The notes beneath the pieces are model-generated. The model ran no database searches. It was not told the origin of the DNA and worked only from the letters and a program-made list of their open reading frames with translations. This document shows, in pieces, positions 46,204-55,823 of a stretch of 61,823 bases of DNA. A program made the position numbers and the translations under genes. The stretch comes from Paludibacteraceae bacterium (GTDB lineage: Bacteria; Bacteroidota; Bacteroidia; Bacteroidales; Paludibacteraceae): positions 1 through 61,823 of the forward strand of contig JAFTIM010000013.1 in NCBI GenBank assembly GCA_017456885.1. Reading direction: 5' to 3'. Positions within the stretch are counted from its first letter, which is position 1. The number at the start of each line of letters is the position of its first letter.

Positions 46204-47415
46204 ATGTACAACGCTGCTTACAATCTGGGCATGCTTCTAATGGAGCTGATTATAAAAATTATGGCTCTGTTCAATGGGAAAATGTACAGTCGGCAGAAAG
46301 GGAGTCAGGAGATTTGGAAAGAGTTGAAAAAGGCGGACAAAAACGCCAAGTACATTTGGATACATGCCGCATCGTTAGGCGAATTTGAGCAAGGGCGTCC
46401 CCTTATCGAAGCCATAAAAGAGCGATTCGACGACAAAAAAATCTTATTGACATTTTTTTCGCCATCAGGTTACGAAGTACGCAAAAACTACAATCTTGCC
46501 GACATCGTATGCTATTTCCCCATCGACACTCCACGCAATGCAAAGCGATTTGTAGAGGCAATCAATATTGAAAAAGCCTTTTTCATCAAATACGAATTTT
46601 GGAAAAACACGTTGGAACAACTTTACCGACGAGAGATTCCCACCTATTTGGTTTCGGGCGTATTCCGAAAAAATCAGTTTTTTTTCAAACCTTACGGGTT
46701 CTCGCACCGAAAAGTATTGAGTTTTTTCACTCACCTTTTCGTTCAAAACGACATCTCGAAAAAACTTTTGCAAAACATCGGCATCGAAAACGCATCCGTA
46801 GCAGGCGACACGCGTTTCGACAGGGTTGCAAAAATTGCGGAAAATGCCAAAGAGTTGCCGCTGATAAAGTCATTTGCCGAAAATGCCTGCGTATTGGTAG
46901 CAGGAAGCACTTGGGAGAAAGACGAAAAAATCATTCTCAACCATTTCAATCAAACGACTACAGAGAAACTTATCGTTGTACCGCACGAGATTTCGAATCA
47001 TCGAATTGAAATTCTGTGCAGAAAGATCAAACGCCCGTACTTACGATATTCGGAAGCAACCGAAACGAACATACAGCAAGTCGATTGTCTGATAATTGAT
47101 TGTTTCGGGCTGCTCTCTTCTATCTATCGTTATGCGACGACGGCCTATGTCGGTGGAGGATTCGGGGTGGGAATTCATAACACTTTGGAAGCCGCCGTTT
47201 GGGAAATTCCTATTATCTTTGGACCCAATTATCGGAAAGCAGAAGAAGCAAAAGATTTGATAGCCTGTGGCGGAGCTTTCTCCGTCAATAGTTTGAAGGA
47301 TTTCAATCGGGTTGCGGCACACGTTTCAGGTCGTACCGGGGTCGGCAAACAAGCCGGAAATTACATACAAACGCATATAGGGGCTACCGCAACTATTATG
47401 AACTCAATTTTTTAG
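46204..47415 (+). CDS. kdtA: 3-deoxy-D-manno-octulosonic-acid transferase
   Basis: WaaA/KdtA adds Kdo to lipid A at the inner membrane. The protein has 403 aa from the ATG at 46204 (MYNAAYN, matching relatives), a hydrophobic N-terminal anchor (about 3-24), the catalytic glutamate Glu60 in [13 protein letters not shown], and the GT-B C-terminal half with [19 protein letters not shown] and [13 protein letters not shown]. It starts just 38 nt after the rpsO terminator and is followed 7 nt later by hisS. Confidence 0.93.
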   Translation: MYNAAYNLGMLLMELIIKIMALFNGKMYSRQKGSQEIWKELKKADKNAKYIWIHAASLGEFEQGRPLIEAIKERFDDKKILLTFFSPSGYEVRKNYNLADIVCYFPIDTPRNAKRFVEAINIEKAFFIKYEFWKNTLEQLYRREIPTYLVSGVFRKNQFFFKPYGFSHRKVLSFFTHLFVQNDISKKLLQNIGIENASVAGDTRFDRVAKIAENAKELPLIKSFAENACVLVAGSTWEKDEKIILNHFNQTTTEKLIVVPHEISNHRIEILCRKIKRPYLRYSEATETNIQQVDCLIIDCFGLLSSIYRYATTAYVGGGFGVGIHNTLEAAVWEIPIIFGPNYRKAEEAKDLIACGGAFSVNSLKDFNRVAAHVSGRTGVGKQAGNYIQTHIGATATIMNSIF

Positions 47416-47422
47416 AAAAAAT

Positions 47423-48787
47423 ATGGCACAACAAACCTCAATACCAAAGGGAACACGCGATTTCACTCCCGAAGAAATGGTGAAACGCAATTACATTTTC
47501 GACACCATTCGCTCGGTTTTCCGCTTATACGGATTCCAACAAATAGAAACCCCCGCAATGGAAAACCTATCTACCCTAATGGGGAAATATGGCGAAGAGG
47601 GCGACAAATTGTTGTTCAAGATTCTTAATTCGGGTGATTTTCTCGGGAAAGTAGAAACCGAAGATTTGATACAGAAAAACAGCTTAAAACTCACCAACAA
47701 AATATCGGAAAAAGGGCTTCGTTACGATTTGACCGTCCCCTTTGCCCGATTCGTGGTGCAAAACCGAGACAAAATAACATTCCCGTTCAAACGTTTTCAA
47801 ATACAACCCGTTTGGCGTGCCGACCGTCCGCAAAAAGGGCGTTATCGCGAATTTTTTCAATGCGATGCCGACGTGGTCGGAAGCGACTCGCTACTCAACG
47901 AAGTGGAATTGATACAAATGGTAAACGAAGTTTTCAAGCGTTTGCAAATAAACGTATTGATAAAACTGAACAACCGTAAAATTTTGAGCGGAATTGCCGA
48001 ATATATCGGGGAACCAGAACGCATTGTAGACATTACGGTAGCCATCGACAAATTGGACAAAATCGGTTTGGACAACGTCAATGCAGAGCTGTTGGAAAAA
48101 GGTATTGCAACCGAGGCGGTCGAAAAACTGCAACCCGTTTTGTTGCTCAAAGGGACAAATGCCGAAAAACTTGCCCAACTCAAACAAACCCTTGCAACTT
48201 CGGAAATCGGTCTGAAAGGCATTGAGGAGACGGAAACCATTTTGAATGCCGTCGGTAAATTGCCGATGCAATACGAGGTAGAACTCGACCTTACGCTTGC
48301 ACGCGGGTTGAACTACTATACGGGATCCATTCTCGAAGTAAAAGCACTTGATGTGGCCATTGGCAGCATCAGCGGCGGCGGACGTTACGACAACCTGACG
48401 GGCGTGTTCGGACTGAACGGCGTGTCGGGCGTTGGCATTTCGTTTGGAGCCGACCGCATTTACGATGTGTTAAATCAGTTGGATTTATACCCGAAAAATG
48501 CCGTCGAACGCACACGACTTTTGTTCGTCGCTTTCGGGCAGAACGAATTGGAGGCTTGTGCAAAAATGGCAGCCCAAACCCGTAGCAACGGCATCAATAC
48601 GGAAGTCTATCCCGAATTGACCAAAATAAAAAAACAGATGACGTATGCCGACAACAACAAAATCCCGTTTGTGGCCATTGTCGGCGAAAACGAATTGAAC
48701 GAAGGCAAAGTCATGCTCAAAAACATGCAAACGGGCGAGCAACAACTACTCGACATCAACCAAGTAATCGAAACAATTAAACTTTAA
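47423..48787 (+). CDS. hisS: Histidyl-tRNA synthetase
   Basis: Class II synthetase of 454 aa. Motifs: [13 protein letters not shown] at the start, [13 protein letters not shown] (motif 2 region), [14 protein letters not shown] (histidine-binding), [13 protein letters not shown] (motif 3) and a C-terminal anticodon-binding domain (about 365-454). It lies between kdtA and the CoA-transferase gene, with gaps of 7 and 13 nt. Confidence 0.96.
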   Translation: MAQQTSIPKGTRDFTPEEMVKRNYIFDTIRSVFRLYGFQQIETPAMENLSTLMGKYGEEGDKLLFKILNSGDFLGKVETEDLIQKNSLKLTNKISEKGLRYDLTVPFARFVVQNRDKITFPFKRFQIQPVWRADRPQKGRYREFFQCDADVVGSDSLLNEVELIQMVNEVFKRLQINVLIKLNNRKILSGIAEYIGEPERIVDITVAIDKLDKIGLDNVNAELLEKGIATEAVEKLQPVLLLKGTNAEKLAQLKQTLATSEIGLKGIEETETILNAVGKLPMQYEVELDLTLARGLNYYTGSILEVKALDVAIGSISGGGRYDNLTGVFGLNGVSGVGISFGADRIYDVLNQLDLYPKNAVERTRLLFVAFGQNELEACAKMAAQTRSNGINTEVYPELTKIKKQMTYADNNKIPFVAIVGENELNEGKVMLKNMQTGEQQLLDINQVIETIKL

Positions 48788-48800
48788 AATTTTATATAAA

Positions 48801-50111
48801 ATGGCTTTAATCAATTACAAAACAGTAACTCCCGACGAAGCTGTAAAAGTTATCAAATCGGGCGACCATGTGCATTTGAGCAGTGTGGCAAGCGCTCCTC
48901 AATGTTTAATCGAGGCTATGTGCCGTCGTGGCGATGCAGGCGAATTGAAAGACGTTCACATTCATCATCTTCACACCGAAGGGGCGGCTCCTTACACCGA
49001 GGCACGCTACGAAGGGGTGTTCCAACACGATGCTTTTTTTGTAGGAAGCAATGTCCGTAAAAACGTACAAGCAGGGTATGCCGACTACATACCCATCTTT
49101 TTGAGCGAAACGCAACGTCTTTATCGCGAGGGATACATCAAATGCAACGTGGCAATGATTCAGGTATGTCCGCCCGACCAACACGGATTCGTGTCGCTCG
49201 GCACATCGGTAGATGCCACCTTGGCTGCCATCGAAACTGCCGACTATGTGATTGCCGTGGTAAACAAAAACGTACCTCGTGCCTTTGGCGATGCCCTTAT
49301 TCCGATGAGTATGATTGACATTTTTGTGGAAGACGACACGCCACTCGAACCCGCACACTTCAGCGAGCCGAACGAAATAGAAACCGCTATCGGTAAAAAC
49401 TGTGCCGCTCTTATCGAAGACGGAGCCTGCCTGCAAATGGGTATCGGAGCCATTCCGAACGCCGTATTGGCACAACTCGGTAACCACAAAAATCTGGGTA
49501 TTCACACCGAGATGTTTGCCGACGGAGTACTCCAATTGGTTGAAAAAGGCGTTATCAATGGTGCCAACAAAAAATTAGACAAAGGGCAAATGGTTTCTAC
49601 TTTCTTGATGGGATCGCAAAAAGTCTACGACTTTATCGATAACAACCCTATGGTGAAAATGATGGACGTAGGCTACACCAACGATCCGTTCATCATTTGC
49701 CAAAACGACAAAGTAACAGCCATCAACTCTGCTTTGCAAGTGGATTTGACGGGACAGGTTTGTGCCGACTCTTTGGGTACGAAGTTTTACTCGGGCGTAG
49801 GCGGACAAATCGACTTCGTTTATGGTGCTTCACGCTCGAAAGGCGGCAAATCGATTATCGCAATGCCTTCTGTAACCAACAAAAGCGTAAGCAAAATTTC
49901 TAACGTATTAACCTCTGGTGCTGGTGTAGTTACTACACGTAACCACATGCACTGGTTTGTAACCGAATATGGTGCAGTGAACTTGTATGGTAAAACCTTA
50001 CAAGAACGTGCAAAACTTATCATTAGCGTAGCACATCCTGACCACCGTGAGGAGCTCGAACGCCAAGCTTTCGAACGTTACGGTTCACACTTCCGTTTTG
50101 TTATGAAATAA
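48801..50111 (+). CDS. Acetyl-CoA hydrolase / CoA-transferase family protein
   Basis: Class I CoA-transferase-like enzyme of 436 aa. The catalytic glutamate is Glu237 in GIHTEMFADG; QMGIGAIPNAV and FYSGVGGQIDFVYGA are the CoA-binding parts. This pattern fits 4-hydroxybutyrate or butyryl-CoA:acetate CoA-transferases better than true acetyl-CoA hydrolases, and such enzymes work in fermentation to acetate and butyrate in Bacteroidales. The exact substrate pair cannot be told. It is the third gene after kdtA and hisS and ends in a terminator. Confidence 0.85.
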   Translation: MALINYKTVTPDEAVKVIKSGDHVHLSSVASAPQCLIEAMCRRGDAGELKDVHIHHLHTEGAAPYTEARYEGVFQHDAFFVGSNVRKNVQAGYADYIPIFLSETQRLYREGYIKCNVAMIQVCPPDQHGFVSLGTSVDATLAAIETADYVIAVVNKNVPRAFGDALIPMSMIDIFVEDDTPLEPAHFSEPNEIETAIGKNCAALIEDGACLQMGIGAIPNAVLAQLGNHKNLGIHTEMFADGVLQLVEKGVINGANKKLDKGQMVSTFLMGSQKVYDFIDNNPMVKMMDVGYTNDPFIICQNDKVTAINSALQVDLTGQVCADSLGTKFYSGVGGQIDFVYGASRSKGGKSIIAMPSVTNKSVSKISNVLTSGAGVVTTRNHMHWFVTEYGAVNLYGKTLQERAKLIISVAHPDHREELERQAFERYGSHFRFVMK

Positions 50112-50132
50112 ATCTTTCTTCATAGAAGCACG

Positions 50133-50166
50133 AAAAGCAGGGCGACACATGTCATCCTGCTTTTTT
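50133..50166 (+). terminator. Terminator of the kdtA-hisS-CoA-transferase operon
   Basis: Stem AAAAGCAGG..GAC/GTC..CCTGCTTTTTT with an internal 2-nt mismatch and an ACAT loop, 21 nt after the stop. Confidence 0.85.
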
Positions 50167-50233
50167 ATTGTAATTTCTTTTGAAAAAGGTCACCTTTGTT
50201 TTTTGTTTGACATTAACAAAAAATATAAAGACA

Positions 50234-51169
50234 ATGAAAAGAAAGAATTTTTTATTCGCAGCAGTGCTATTTGCTGTATTGAGTTTGGGATTCGCTTCGT
50301 GCGACGACAAAAAAGGTAACGAACCCGACAATCCCATACAGGAAGAACAAACCGAGCAAAGCGGTTCAACTGAAAACAACGGCGGAGGATCAGCTTCTGA
50401 CCTTGGCGAAGACGAAGGCGACTCTTCCGATGCTCCCGTTTCAAATTTCACTCCTGCTGCATTTTCTGTGTCTGCCGACAAGAAGGTTTATTTTTCTCCC
50501 GCTAACTTACAATATCACCCGCTCAACGACGAATGGCGTTTTGCTGAGAACCAAACCGATGTCGTAGGTAATGAAAACACCAATATCTCTACCACTTATG
50601 ACGGCTGGATTGATTTGTTTGGTTGGGGAACGGGCAACGAACCAACACGTATGGTAAAAGATAATAGTTCATACACAACTTTTGTGGACTGGGCTACAAA
50701 CATAATTGGCACAGACGCTGCCAATACATGGCGAACGATGAGTGCCGATGAATTGCGTTATATTTTGTCTTCTCGTCTTAATGCTGCTGCACTAAATGGC
50801 ATTGCTCATATCAATGGTGAGAACGGATTGATTCTTTTACCCGATGATTGGGTAGCGATTGAGGGATTGACTTTCAATAGTGGTGCGTATGGACAATCGA
50901 GTAGAGAGTATTACGCAGTGCATAACACCTTTACCTTAGAACAATGGCAGCAGATGGAACAAGCAGGTGCCATTTTTCTGCCCGCTTGTGGTTTCCGTCA
51001 GGGAAATTCTATATATGCTTCTGGCTCCAAAGGATGTTATTGGACAACTTCTTCCAACGGAGGTTGCGGTCCTATGAACTTGGAGTTTTCGGCAGAGAAA
51101 GTTACATTGAATAGTGCTTATCGCTATTCGGGACTTTCGGTGCGTTTGGTAAAAGATATACAGCAATAA
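50234..51169 (+). CDS. Surface lipoprotein, FISUMP-like
   Basis: Lipoprotein of 311 aa from the ATG at 50234 (the frame is open from a TTG upstream). The lipobox LGFASC places the cysteine at 23. An acidic, low-complexity linker (about 24-72, rich in Glu, Ser, Gly) precedes a C-terminal domain of about 235 residues with KKVYFSPANLQY, WIDLFGWGTGN, IFLPACGFR and YSGLSVRLV, reminiscent of the Fibrobacter succinogenes major paralogous domain group seen in many Bacteroidales surface proteins. Function unknown. The signal and linker closely match the next lipoprotein. A weak promoter-like CACCTTTG is at 50191. Confidence 0.75.
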   Translation: MKRKNFLFAAVLFAVLSLGFASCDDKKGNEPDNPIQEEQTEQSGSTENNGGGSASDLGEDEGDSSDAPVSNFTPAAFSVSADKKVYFSPANLQYHPLNDEWRFAENQTDVVGNENTNISTTYDGWIDLFGWGTGNEPTRMVKDNSSYTTFVDWATNIIGTDAANTWRTMSADELRYILSSRLNAAALNGIAHINGENGLILLPDDWVAIEGLTFNSGAYGQSSREYYAVHNTFTLEQWQQMEQAGAIFLPACGFRQGNSIYASGSKGCYWTTSSNGGCGPMNLEFSAEKVTLNSAYRYSGLSVRLVKDIQQ

Positions 51170-51201
51170 AAAGGCAGACTATTTTTTTTTGTGTTTACTT
51201 T

Positions 51202-51232
51202 TTTGCATTTTTCAATCAAACCATTATCTTTG
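51202..51232 (+). promoter_or_regulatory. Promoter before the structured RNA and second lipoprotein
   Basis: TTTG at 51202-51205, 19 bp, TATCTTTG at 51225-51232: an exact consensus. The start is expected near 51239, over 200 nt before the next start codon. Confidence 0.78.
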
Positions 51233-51238
51233 TCCTCG

Positions 51239-51401
51239 TATGATGAGCGTGTGCGACATATTATTCTTGAAGGAAACCTGCTGCGAGCGTAGCGAGCTTT
51301 CTACACACACACACAAGAAATAGGGCGTTTTGGGCGTTTTTGCCTACGCGTAAGTTATATGTAAGTCGGTCGATTTCGAGGGAAGTCGAGCGACTTTTTT
51401 T
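51239..51401 (+). ncRNA. Candidate structured RNA: sRNA or regulated leader
   Basis: A segment of about 163 nt begins at a consensus promoter and ends in an intrinsic terminator. Nested pairings are visible: ACATAT (51256-51261) with ATATGT (51357-51362), TTCTTG (51264-51269) with CAAGAA (51314-51319), GAAA/TTTC around a hairpin GCTGC-GAGC-GTAGC (51280-51293). It also holds a (CA)n run and two GGGCGTTTT copies. No convincing ORF. It might be a free small RNA or an attenuator controlling the next lipoprotein gene; it matches no RNA family I recognise. Confidence 0.5.
51363..51401 (+). terminator. Terminator before the second lipoprotein gene
   Basis: AAGTCG-G-TCGA pairs with TCGA-G-CGACTT (one G-G mismatch, 12-nt loop), followed by a run of seven T. 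It lies 47 nt before the second lipoprotein ATG, with no good promoter in between. Confidence 0.8.
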
Positions 51402-51447
51402 ATTTGAAAAATTAAATTTATTGTTTAACTAAAAAATCAAAAGTATT

Positions 51448-52410
51448 ATGATGAAGAACAGATTTTTATTTGTAGCAATGCTTTTTGCAGCATTGAGTTT
51501 GGGATTTGTTTCTTGCGACGACAACAAAGGTAACGAACCCGACGACCCGGCAACCGAACAAGGTGGCTCAACTGAAAACAATGGCGGAGAAGAGACTCCA
51601 ACTCCCGAAGAGCCTGTAACGTTTACGCTGACTTTGCTTTCTTCTAACGAAGCAATGGGAACAGTAACCGAGGGTGGCACTTACGACAAAGACGCAGAAG
51701 TAATCATCGAGGCTACTGCAACGAAAGAGGCTTATATGTTTGTGAAGTGGAGTGATGGAAACACCGAAAATCCTCGTACGCTTACGATGACAGAAAACAT
51801 AAAGCTTACAGCAGAGTTCGATTATGCTTATGTAGATTTGGGTTTGCCAAGTGGATTGAAATGGGCAGCCTGCAATGTAGGTGCCACCACGCCCGAAGGC
51901 TACGGCGGCTACTTCGCTTGGGGCGAAACCGAAACAAAAGGCGATTACACATGGGATACCTACAAATGGTGCAACGGAAGCAGTAGTACCATGACCAAAT
52001 ATTGCGTAAATAGCAAATTCGGTACCGTAGATAACAAAACCACCCTCGAGCCCGAAGACGACGCTGCCCATGTAAACTGGGGCGGCGCTTGGCGTATGCC
52101 TACCGATGCCGAATGCCAAGAGCTAATAGATAACTGCACTTGGACTTGGACAAGCGACTATAACGGCACAGGCGTAGCAGGACGAATCGGAACAAGTAAC
52201 ATCAACGGCAAGTCCATTTTTCTCCCTGCGGCGGGACAATGGAATAACTCATGGACTCTCAACACAGAGATTTACTATTGGAATTCTTCACTCAGTGGTA
52301 CTTATCAAGGTAAATATCATTATAACACCATTTACGGCAAAGAGAGCGAATTTTGTATGGGATCGTACCTGCGTTATGCAGGTCAGACTATCCGTGGGGT
52401 TTGCGAATAG
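51448..52410 (+). CDS. FISUMP-domain lipoprotein with a beta-repeat module
   Basis: Lipoprotein of 320 aa (lipobox LGFVSC, Cys23; a second ATG at 51451 would give a start like its neighbour). After an acidic linker (24-57) comes an InlB B-repeat-like module (about 58-125, with the pattern GTVTEGGTYDKDAEV and FVKWSDGNTENPRTLTMT), then a FISUMP domain (128-320) starting YVDLGLPSGLKWAACNVGA and containing WGGAWRMPTDAECQEL. These domains are typical of surface-exposed proteins. The function is unknown. It stands between a structured terminator upstream and a strong terminator downstream. Confidence 0.83.
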   Translation: MMKNRFLFVAMLFAALSLGFVSCDDNKGNEPDDPATEQGGSTENNGGEETPTPEEPVTFTLTLLSSNEAMGTVTEGGTYDKDAEVIIEATATKEAYMFVKWSDGNTENPRTLTMTENIKLTAEFDYAYVDLGLPSGLKWAACNVGATTPEGYGGYFAWGETETKGDYTWDTYKWCNGSSSTMTKYCVNSKFGTVDNKTTLEPEDDAAHVNWGGAWRMPTDAECQELIDNCTWTWTSDYNGTGVAGRIGTSNINGKSIFLPAAGQWNNSWTLNTEIYYWNSSLSGTYQGKYHYNTIYGKESEFCMGSYLRYAGQTIRGVCE

Positions 52411-52470
52411 AGTTGAAAAGATAAACAGCAGGGACAACAATAATGTGTAAGGTTGTCCGAAAGACATCGG

Positions 52471-52509
52471 CAGAGATGTGGCATTACCGCCGCATCTCTG
52501 TTTTTTTTT
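52471..52509 (+). terminator. Terminator of the second lipoprotein gene
   Basis: Twelve-position stem CAGAGATGTGGC/GCCGCATCTCTG (one G-T pair) with a 6-nt loop, followed by nine T. Confidence 0.92.
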
Positions 52510-52567
52510 GTTTTCAAAAATTCTTTGGAAATAAAAAATGTGATATGCGAAAGAATCGGAGCGACTT

Positions 52568-53707
52568 CTATTTCCGCAACACAATACGAAAAGTGGTTCC
52601 CACCCCCACTTCCGAGTATTTTACAAAAATTTTACCCTTGTGATACTCTTTTATGATACGCTTTGCCAACGACAACCCGAGCCCCCAACCTCGCTCCTTG
52701 GTTGTATAGCCCGGCAGAAACACCGTTTTTTGCTTCGATTTGGCAATACCCTTGCCCGTATCGGAAACGTCAAGCAAAACCTGTCGTGGTTTTTCCGTAA
52801 CATCGAAACGAATTTCGCCGATGCCGTCCATGGCATCTATGGCGTTTTTACAAAGATTTTCGATAACCCAACCGAACAAATCGGGATTTATTTTTACCTG
52901 AACATTTTGTACAGGCGTATATCGGAAAGTAACTTTGTTCGACACCCGCAACGACATATAGTTGATGGCTGACTGAAGCACCTTATCGAGCATGATTTTT
53001 TGCAGTTCGGGTTTTGAGCCTATTTTTGAAAAGCGGTCGGCTATTGCCTCCAAGCGTTTGATGTCTTTTTGCATTTCGCCAAGCAACTCGTCGTCGGGAT
53101 AACGCATGGCAAGAAGTTCGTTCCATGCCAAAAGCGAAGAGATGGGAGTACCCAACTGATGAGCCGTTTCGCGCGAAAGACCTACCCAAACCTTATTCTG
53201 TTCGGCACGCTGAAGCGTATAAAAAGCCAACGACATCAGCAGCAGAAAAAGCACAATCACCCCTATCTGTACAACGGGATAATAAGAGAGTTGCCGCAGC
53301 AATTTCGAGTCGTCGTAGTAGATGTATTGTTTTGTTTCGTCGTCGAAATCGACAAGAATAGGTTCGTGTTTAAATCCGAAATCGGCGATCGTGGTTTTAT
53401 TTTGCATCTCGTCGTCATCTATATTGCGAGAAAACAACACATTGCCCTCGTCGTCGGTCAGCACTACCGGTATCGTGTGATTCGATTCGATGACTTTCTG
53501 AACGAAACTCAAATCACTTTCGGGGTTGTCGGTGCGAATAAGTTCGCGTGTAGCATCCGCCCAAAGTTCCATACGGGCACGTTCCTCGGCGGCAAGTCGT
53601 TCTACCAACACCTGAATAATAAAAATAGAGGCAGTTGCAATTACAATCGAAAAGATTATAAACACATACTTGAGTATGCTACGCGAGGTATAAATATCGG
53701 ATGCCAT
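52568..53707 (-). CDS. Orphan sensor histidine kinase
   Basis: Membrane kinase of 379 aa. TM1 (about 13-33), a short periplasmic sensor (about 34-143, VVLTDDEGNVLFSRNID is PAS/CACHE-like), TM2 (about 144-164). The H-box GLSRETAHQLGTPISSL has His183; the N-box is ENLCKNAIDAM, the G boxes DVSDTGKGIA and GWGLGLSLAKRI. All catalytic parts are present. No response regulator lies beside it. It is the fourth gene after the HD, rsgA and Dabb genes, 12 nt from the last. The stimulus is unknown. Confidence 0.9.
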   Translation of the reverse strand: MASDIYTSRSILKYVFIIFSIVIATASIFIIQVLVERLAAEERARMELWADATRELIRTDNPESDLSFVQKVIESNHTIPVVLTDDEGNVLFSRNIDDDEMQNKTTIADFGFKHEPILVDFDDETKQYIYYDDSKLLRQLSYYPVVQIGVIVLFLLLMSLAFYTLQRAEQNKVWVGLSRETAHQLGTPISSLLAWNELLAMRYPDDELLGEMQKDIKRLEAIADRFSKIGSKPELQKIMLDKVLQSAINYMSLRVSNKVTFRYTPVQNVQVKINPDLFGWVIENLCKNAIDAMDGIGEIRFDVTEKPRQVLLDVSDTGKGIAKSKQKTVFLPGYTTKERGWGLGLSLAKRIIKEYHKGKIFVKYSEVGVGTTFRIVLRK

Positions 53708-53719
53708 TGCAAGATTCGG

Positions 53720-54019
53720 TTATTGTTCAAAATCGACACAAGCCCGCTCTCCCACATACTTCATCAGTTCCGAAGCCACAGCCTTGTGAGCGGGATGCGA
53801 AGCGTACGCCTTTACATCGTCGAGCGTATCGAACTGCGATTCAAGGCAAATGTGCCACGGCTCGGCGGCATTGACATTGAGCCCTACAAAAACAGTGCGG
53901 ATAAAGGGAATCACTTCAGGCAAGCGTTCGATACCGTTTTTAAAGTCGCAAGCCGCTTTTTTTTGCGTTTCAAGCGAAACATCGTCTCGAAACCTAAACA
54001 TTACAACATGTTTTATCAT
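53720..54019 (-). CDS. Dabb-family stress-responsive alpha/beta-barrel protein
   Basis: Small protein of 99 aa with the Dabb fold: begins MIKHVVMFRFRDDVS, has the WHICLESQFDTLDDVKAYASHPAHKAV core. Members form dimers; some are enzymes, most have no known role. It sits between rsgA and the histidine kinase gene with gaps of 14 and 12 nt. Confidence 0.88.
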   Translation of the reverse strand: MIKHVVMFRFRDDVSLETQKKAACDFKNGIERLPEVIPFIRTVFVGLNVNAAEPWHICLESQFDTLDDVKAYASHPAHKAVASELMKYVGERACVDFEQ

Positions 54020-54033
54020 CTGTTCTAAAAATT

Positions 54034-54936
54034 TTATTTACGATATTTTTCGGCGTTTTCATCGCCCATAATGCTCAAATAACTCTGATAACGCGAAGCA
54101 GCTATCAGCCTGTTTTCCACGGCTTCAATCACCGCACAACCGGGCTCGTGCGTATGGGTACAGTTGTTGAAACGACATTGCTCCGAGTATCGGAATATCT
54201 CCCGGAAATAATGCCCCGTTTCTTTCGACAAATCGACCGTTCCAAAGCCCTTTATCCCCGGCGTGTCGATAATGGAAATATCACCCGTACGATGAATTTC
54301 GGAAAACGTGGTCGTATGCATTCCCGCATGATGATAGGCGGAAATTTCGGCCGTACGGGCAACCTCTTTGCTGCAAAGCGTATTTACAATGGTCGATTTG
54401 CCAACCCCCGAATTTCCCGTAAGCAACGACAACTTGCCCTGCAAAAACGGACGCAAAGCATCGCAATTTGCTATGCTTGAAATTCGTATGCACCGGTAAC
54501 CGATGTTTTCGTACAAAAACGAGAGTGCTTCAACATACTTCAAATCCTCGGCAGTGAGCAAGTCCATTTTATTGAACACAATAATCACGGGAATGGAATA
54601 AGCCTCTGCCGAAGCCAAAAAACGGTCGATAAACACCGTTGAGGTTTCGGGGTTTTTCACCGTTACAACCAACAATGCCTGATCGATGTTGGCAGCAATG
54701 ATATGCAACTGCTTGGAAAGATTCGAAGGCTTACGAACAACATAGTTTTTCCGTTCTTCAATTTGGTAAATAAAACGATTGTCGTCAACCAAAACCCAGT
54801 CGCCTACCGCCACCGGATTGGTACTTTTTATCCCTTTGATACGGAAATTCCCTTTTATGGAGCAACTCACGACATCGCCATTCTGAGCAGCTACCAAAAA
54901 TTCTTTCCCCGTTGTTTTTATTACAAGTCCTCTCAT
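54034..54936 (-). CDS. rsgA: Ribosome small-subunit biogenesis GTPase RsgA
   Basis: Circularly permuted GTPase (300 aa from the ATG at 54936) that helps late 30S maturation and binds near the decoding site. An OB-fold opens the protein (about 1-70), then the G motifs in permuted order: [13 protein letters not shown] and DTPGIKGFG. The C-terminal zinc site is [23 protein letters not shown] box on the minus strand (54944-54951) lies just upstream. It follows the HD hydrolase by about 50 nt. Confidence 0.95.
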   Translation of the reverse strand: MRGLVIKTTGKEFLVAAQNGDVVSCSIKGNFRIKGIKSTNPVAVGDWVLVDDNRFIYQIEERKNYVVRKPSNLSKQLHIIAANIDQALLVVTVKNPETSTVFIDRFLASAEAYSIPVIIVFNKMDLLTAEDLKYVEALSFLYENIGYRCIRISSIANCDALRPFLQGKLSLLTGNSGVGKSTIVNTLCSKEVARTAEISAYHHAGMHTTTFSEIHRTGDISIIDTPGIKGFGTVDLSKETGHYFREIFRYSEQCRFNNCTHTHEPGCAVIEAVENRLIAASRYQSYLSIMGDENAEKYRK

Positions 54937-54988
54937 CGTCCGACAAAGATAATTGCTATTTTCAAACAAAAATACTCACAAAGAGCAA

Positions 54989-55600
54989 CTATTGTGTTTT
55001 TTCGGCACAAAACAGTTCATCGAATTTCCGACGAAGCTTGTCGGTTTTTTCCAACAAGCGACGAAACTCTTGTAACCTTGCTGCATTCGACGACTCGGGA
55101 ATCCAAAGTTTCAAATACCCGCCCTCGGCATATTTTTCATTTAAATGTGCTGCCACGCGCAGCCAATGACCTTCGGCATCCAATTCGGGATAATTGGCCA
55201 AACCATATTGAATAGCACGTCGCAGAATGGTATCGCCATCAATTTGGCGGTCGGCCTCCGCAACTATCTTCCCGTAAATACTGCGGGGAGCATGGTCGCT
55301 CGAAGCACGATGGTCTTCAACCGCTTGTGCCATTATTTCTATCTCCTCGGCAGAAAACCATTGAGGCAGACAAGCATCAGCTCTTACAATCCGACCCGAC
55401 TCCAGATGATGCGTTTCCCGATTTATCGTCAATCCCGTATCGTGATAAGCCGCTATGGCATAAACCATATTCGGGTTCACATCGTAATATTTCGACAACT
55501 CCAAACTCTGATTGATAACCTGAAAAACATGCTCCCTGCCATGCCCTTTGTCGAAACCATCGTAAAGAGGAATTATCTTTTGTTCGATATATTGTCGCAT
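54989..55600 (-). CDS. HD-domain phosphohydrolase
   Basis: Protein of 203 aa from the ATG at 55600 (the frame extends further upstream from a non-ATG codon but that part looks non-coding). The HD motif is complete: GREHVFQV (His), AAYHDTG (His-Asp), DHRASSDHAPRS and AEADRQIDGD. Resembles YedJ-type small metal-dependent phosphohydrolases that may act on nucleotides; the substrate is unknown. Helical and charged C-terminus. It is the first gene of the rsgA-kinase group. A TAACTTTG box lies at 55625-55632 on the minus strand. Confidence 0.85.
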   Translation of the reverse strand: MRQYIEQKIIPLYDGFDKGHGREHVFQVINQSLELSKYYDVNPNMVYAIAAYHDTGLTINRETHHLESGRIVRADACLPQWFSAEEIEIMAQAVEDHRASSDHAPRSIYGKIVAEADRQIDGDTILRRAIQYGLANYPELDAEGHWLRVAAHLNEKYAEGGYLKLWIPESSNAARLQEFRRLLEKTDKLRRKFDELFCAEKTQ

Positions 55601-55765
55601 AAAATCATTGTTGTAAAAAACACACAAAGTTACAAAAACATGGCATTTTGTCTTCTTGTTTAGAATAAATGCCATATGTTTTGCGCAACATTTGTTATAC
55701 AACGTATGTTTTGCAACACTTAACTATAAGCAAAAAACCTTAAATAACATAAAAATCACAAACAA

Positions 55766-55797
55766 TGTGTCTATTCACCTAAAAATACATACTTTTG
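55766..55797 (+). promoter_or_regulatory. Promoter of the M16 peptidase gene
   Basis: TACTTTTG at 55790-55797 with a weaker TGTG at 55766-55769, 20 bp upstream. Start near 55804, about 20 nt before the ATG. Confidence 0.55.
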
Positions 55798-55823
55798 CAT
55801 TAACATTTTAAATTTATTGTTTT

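Noticed and set aside
51301-51314. CACACACACACACA run as a possible phase-variation repeat.
   Set aside because: It is short and not inside a reading frame or between promoter boxes; it is better explained as part of the structured RNA.
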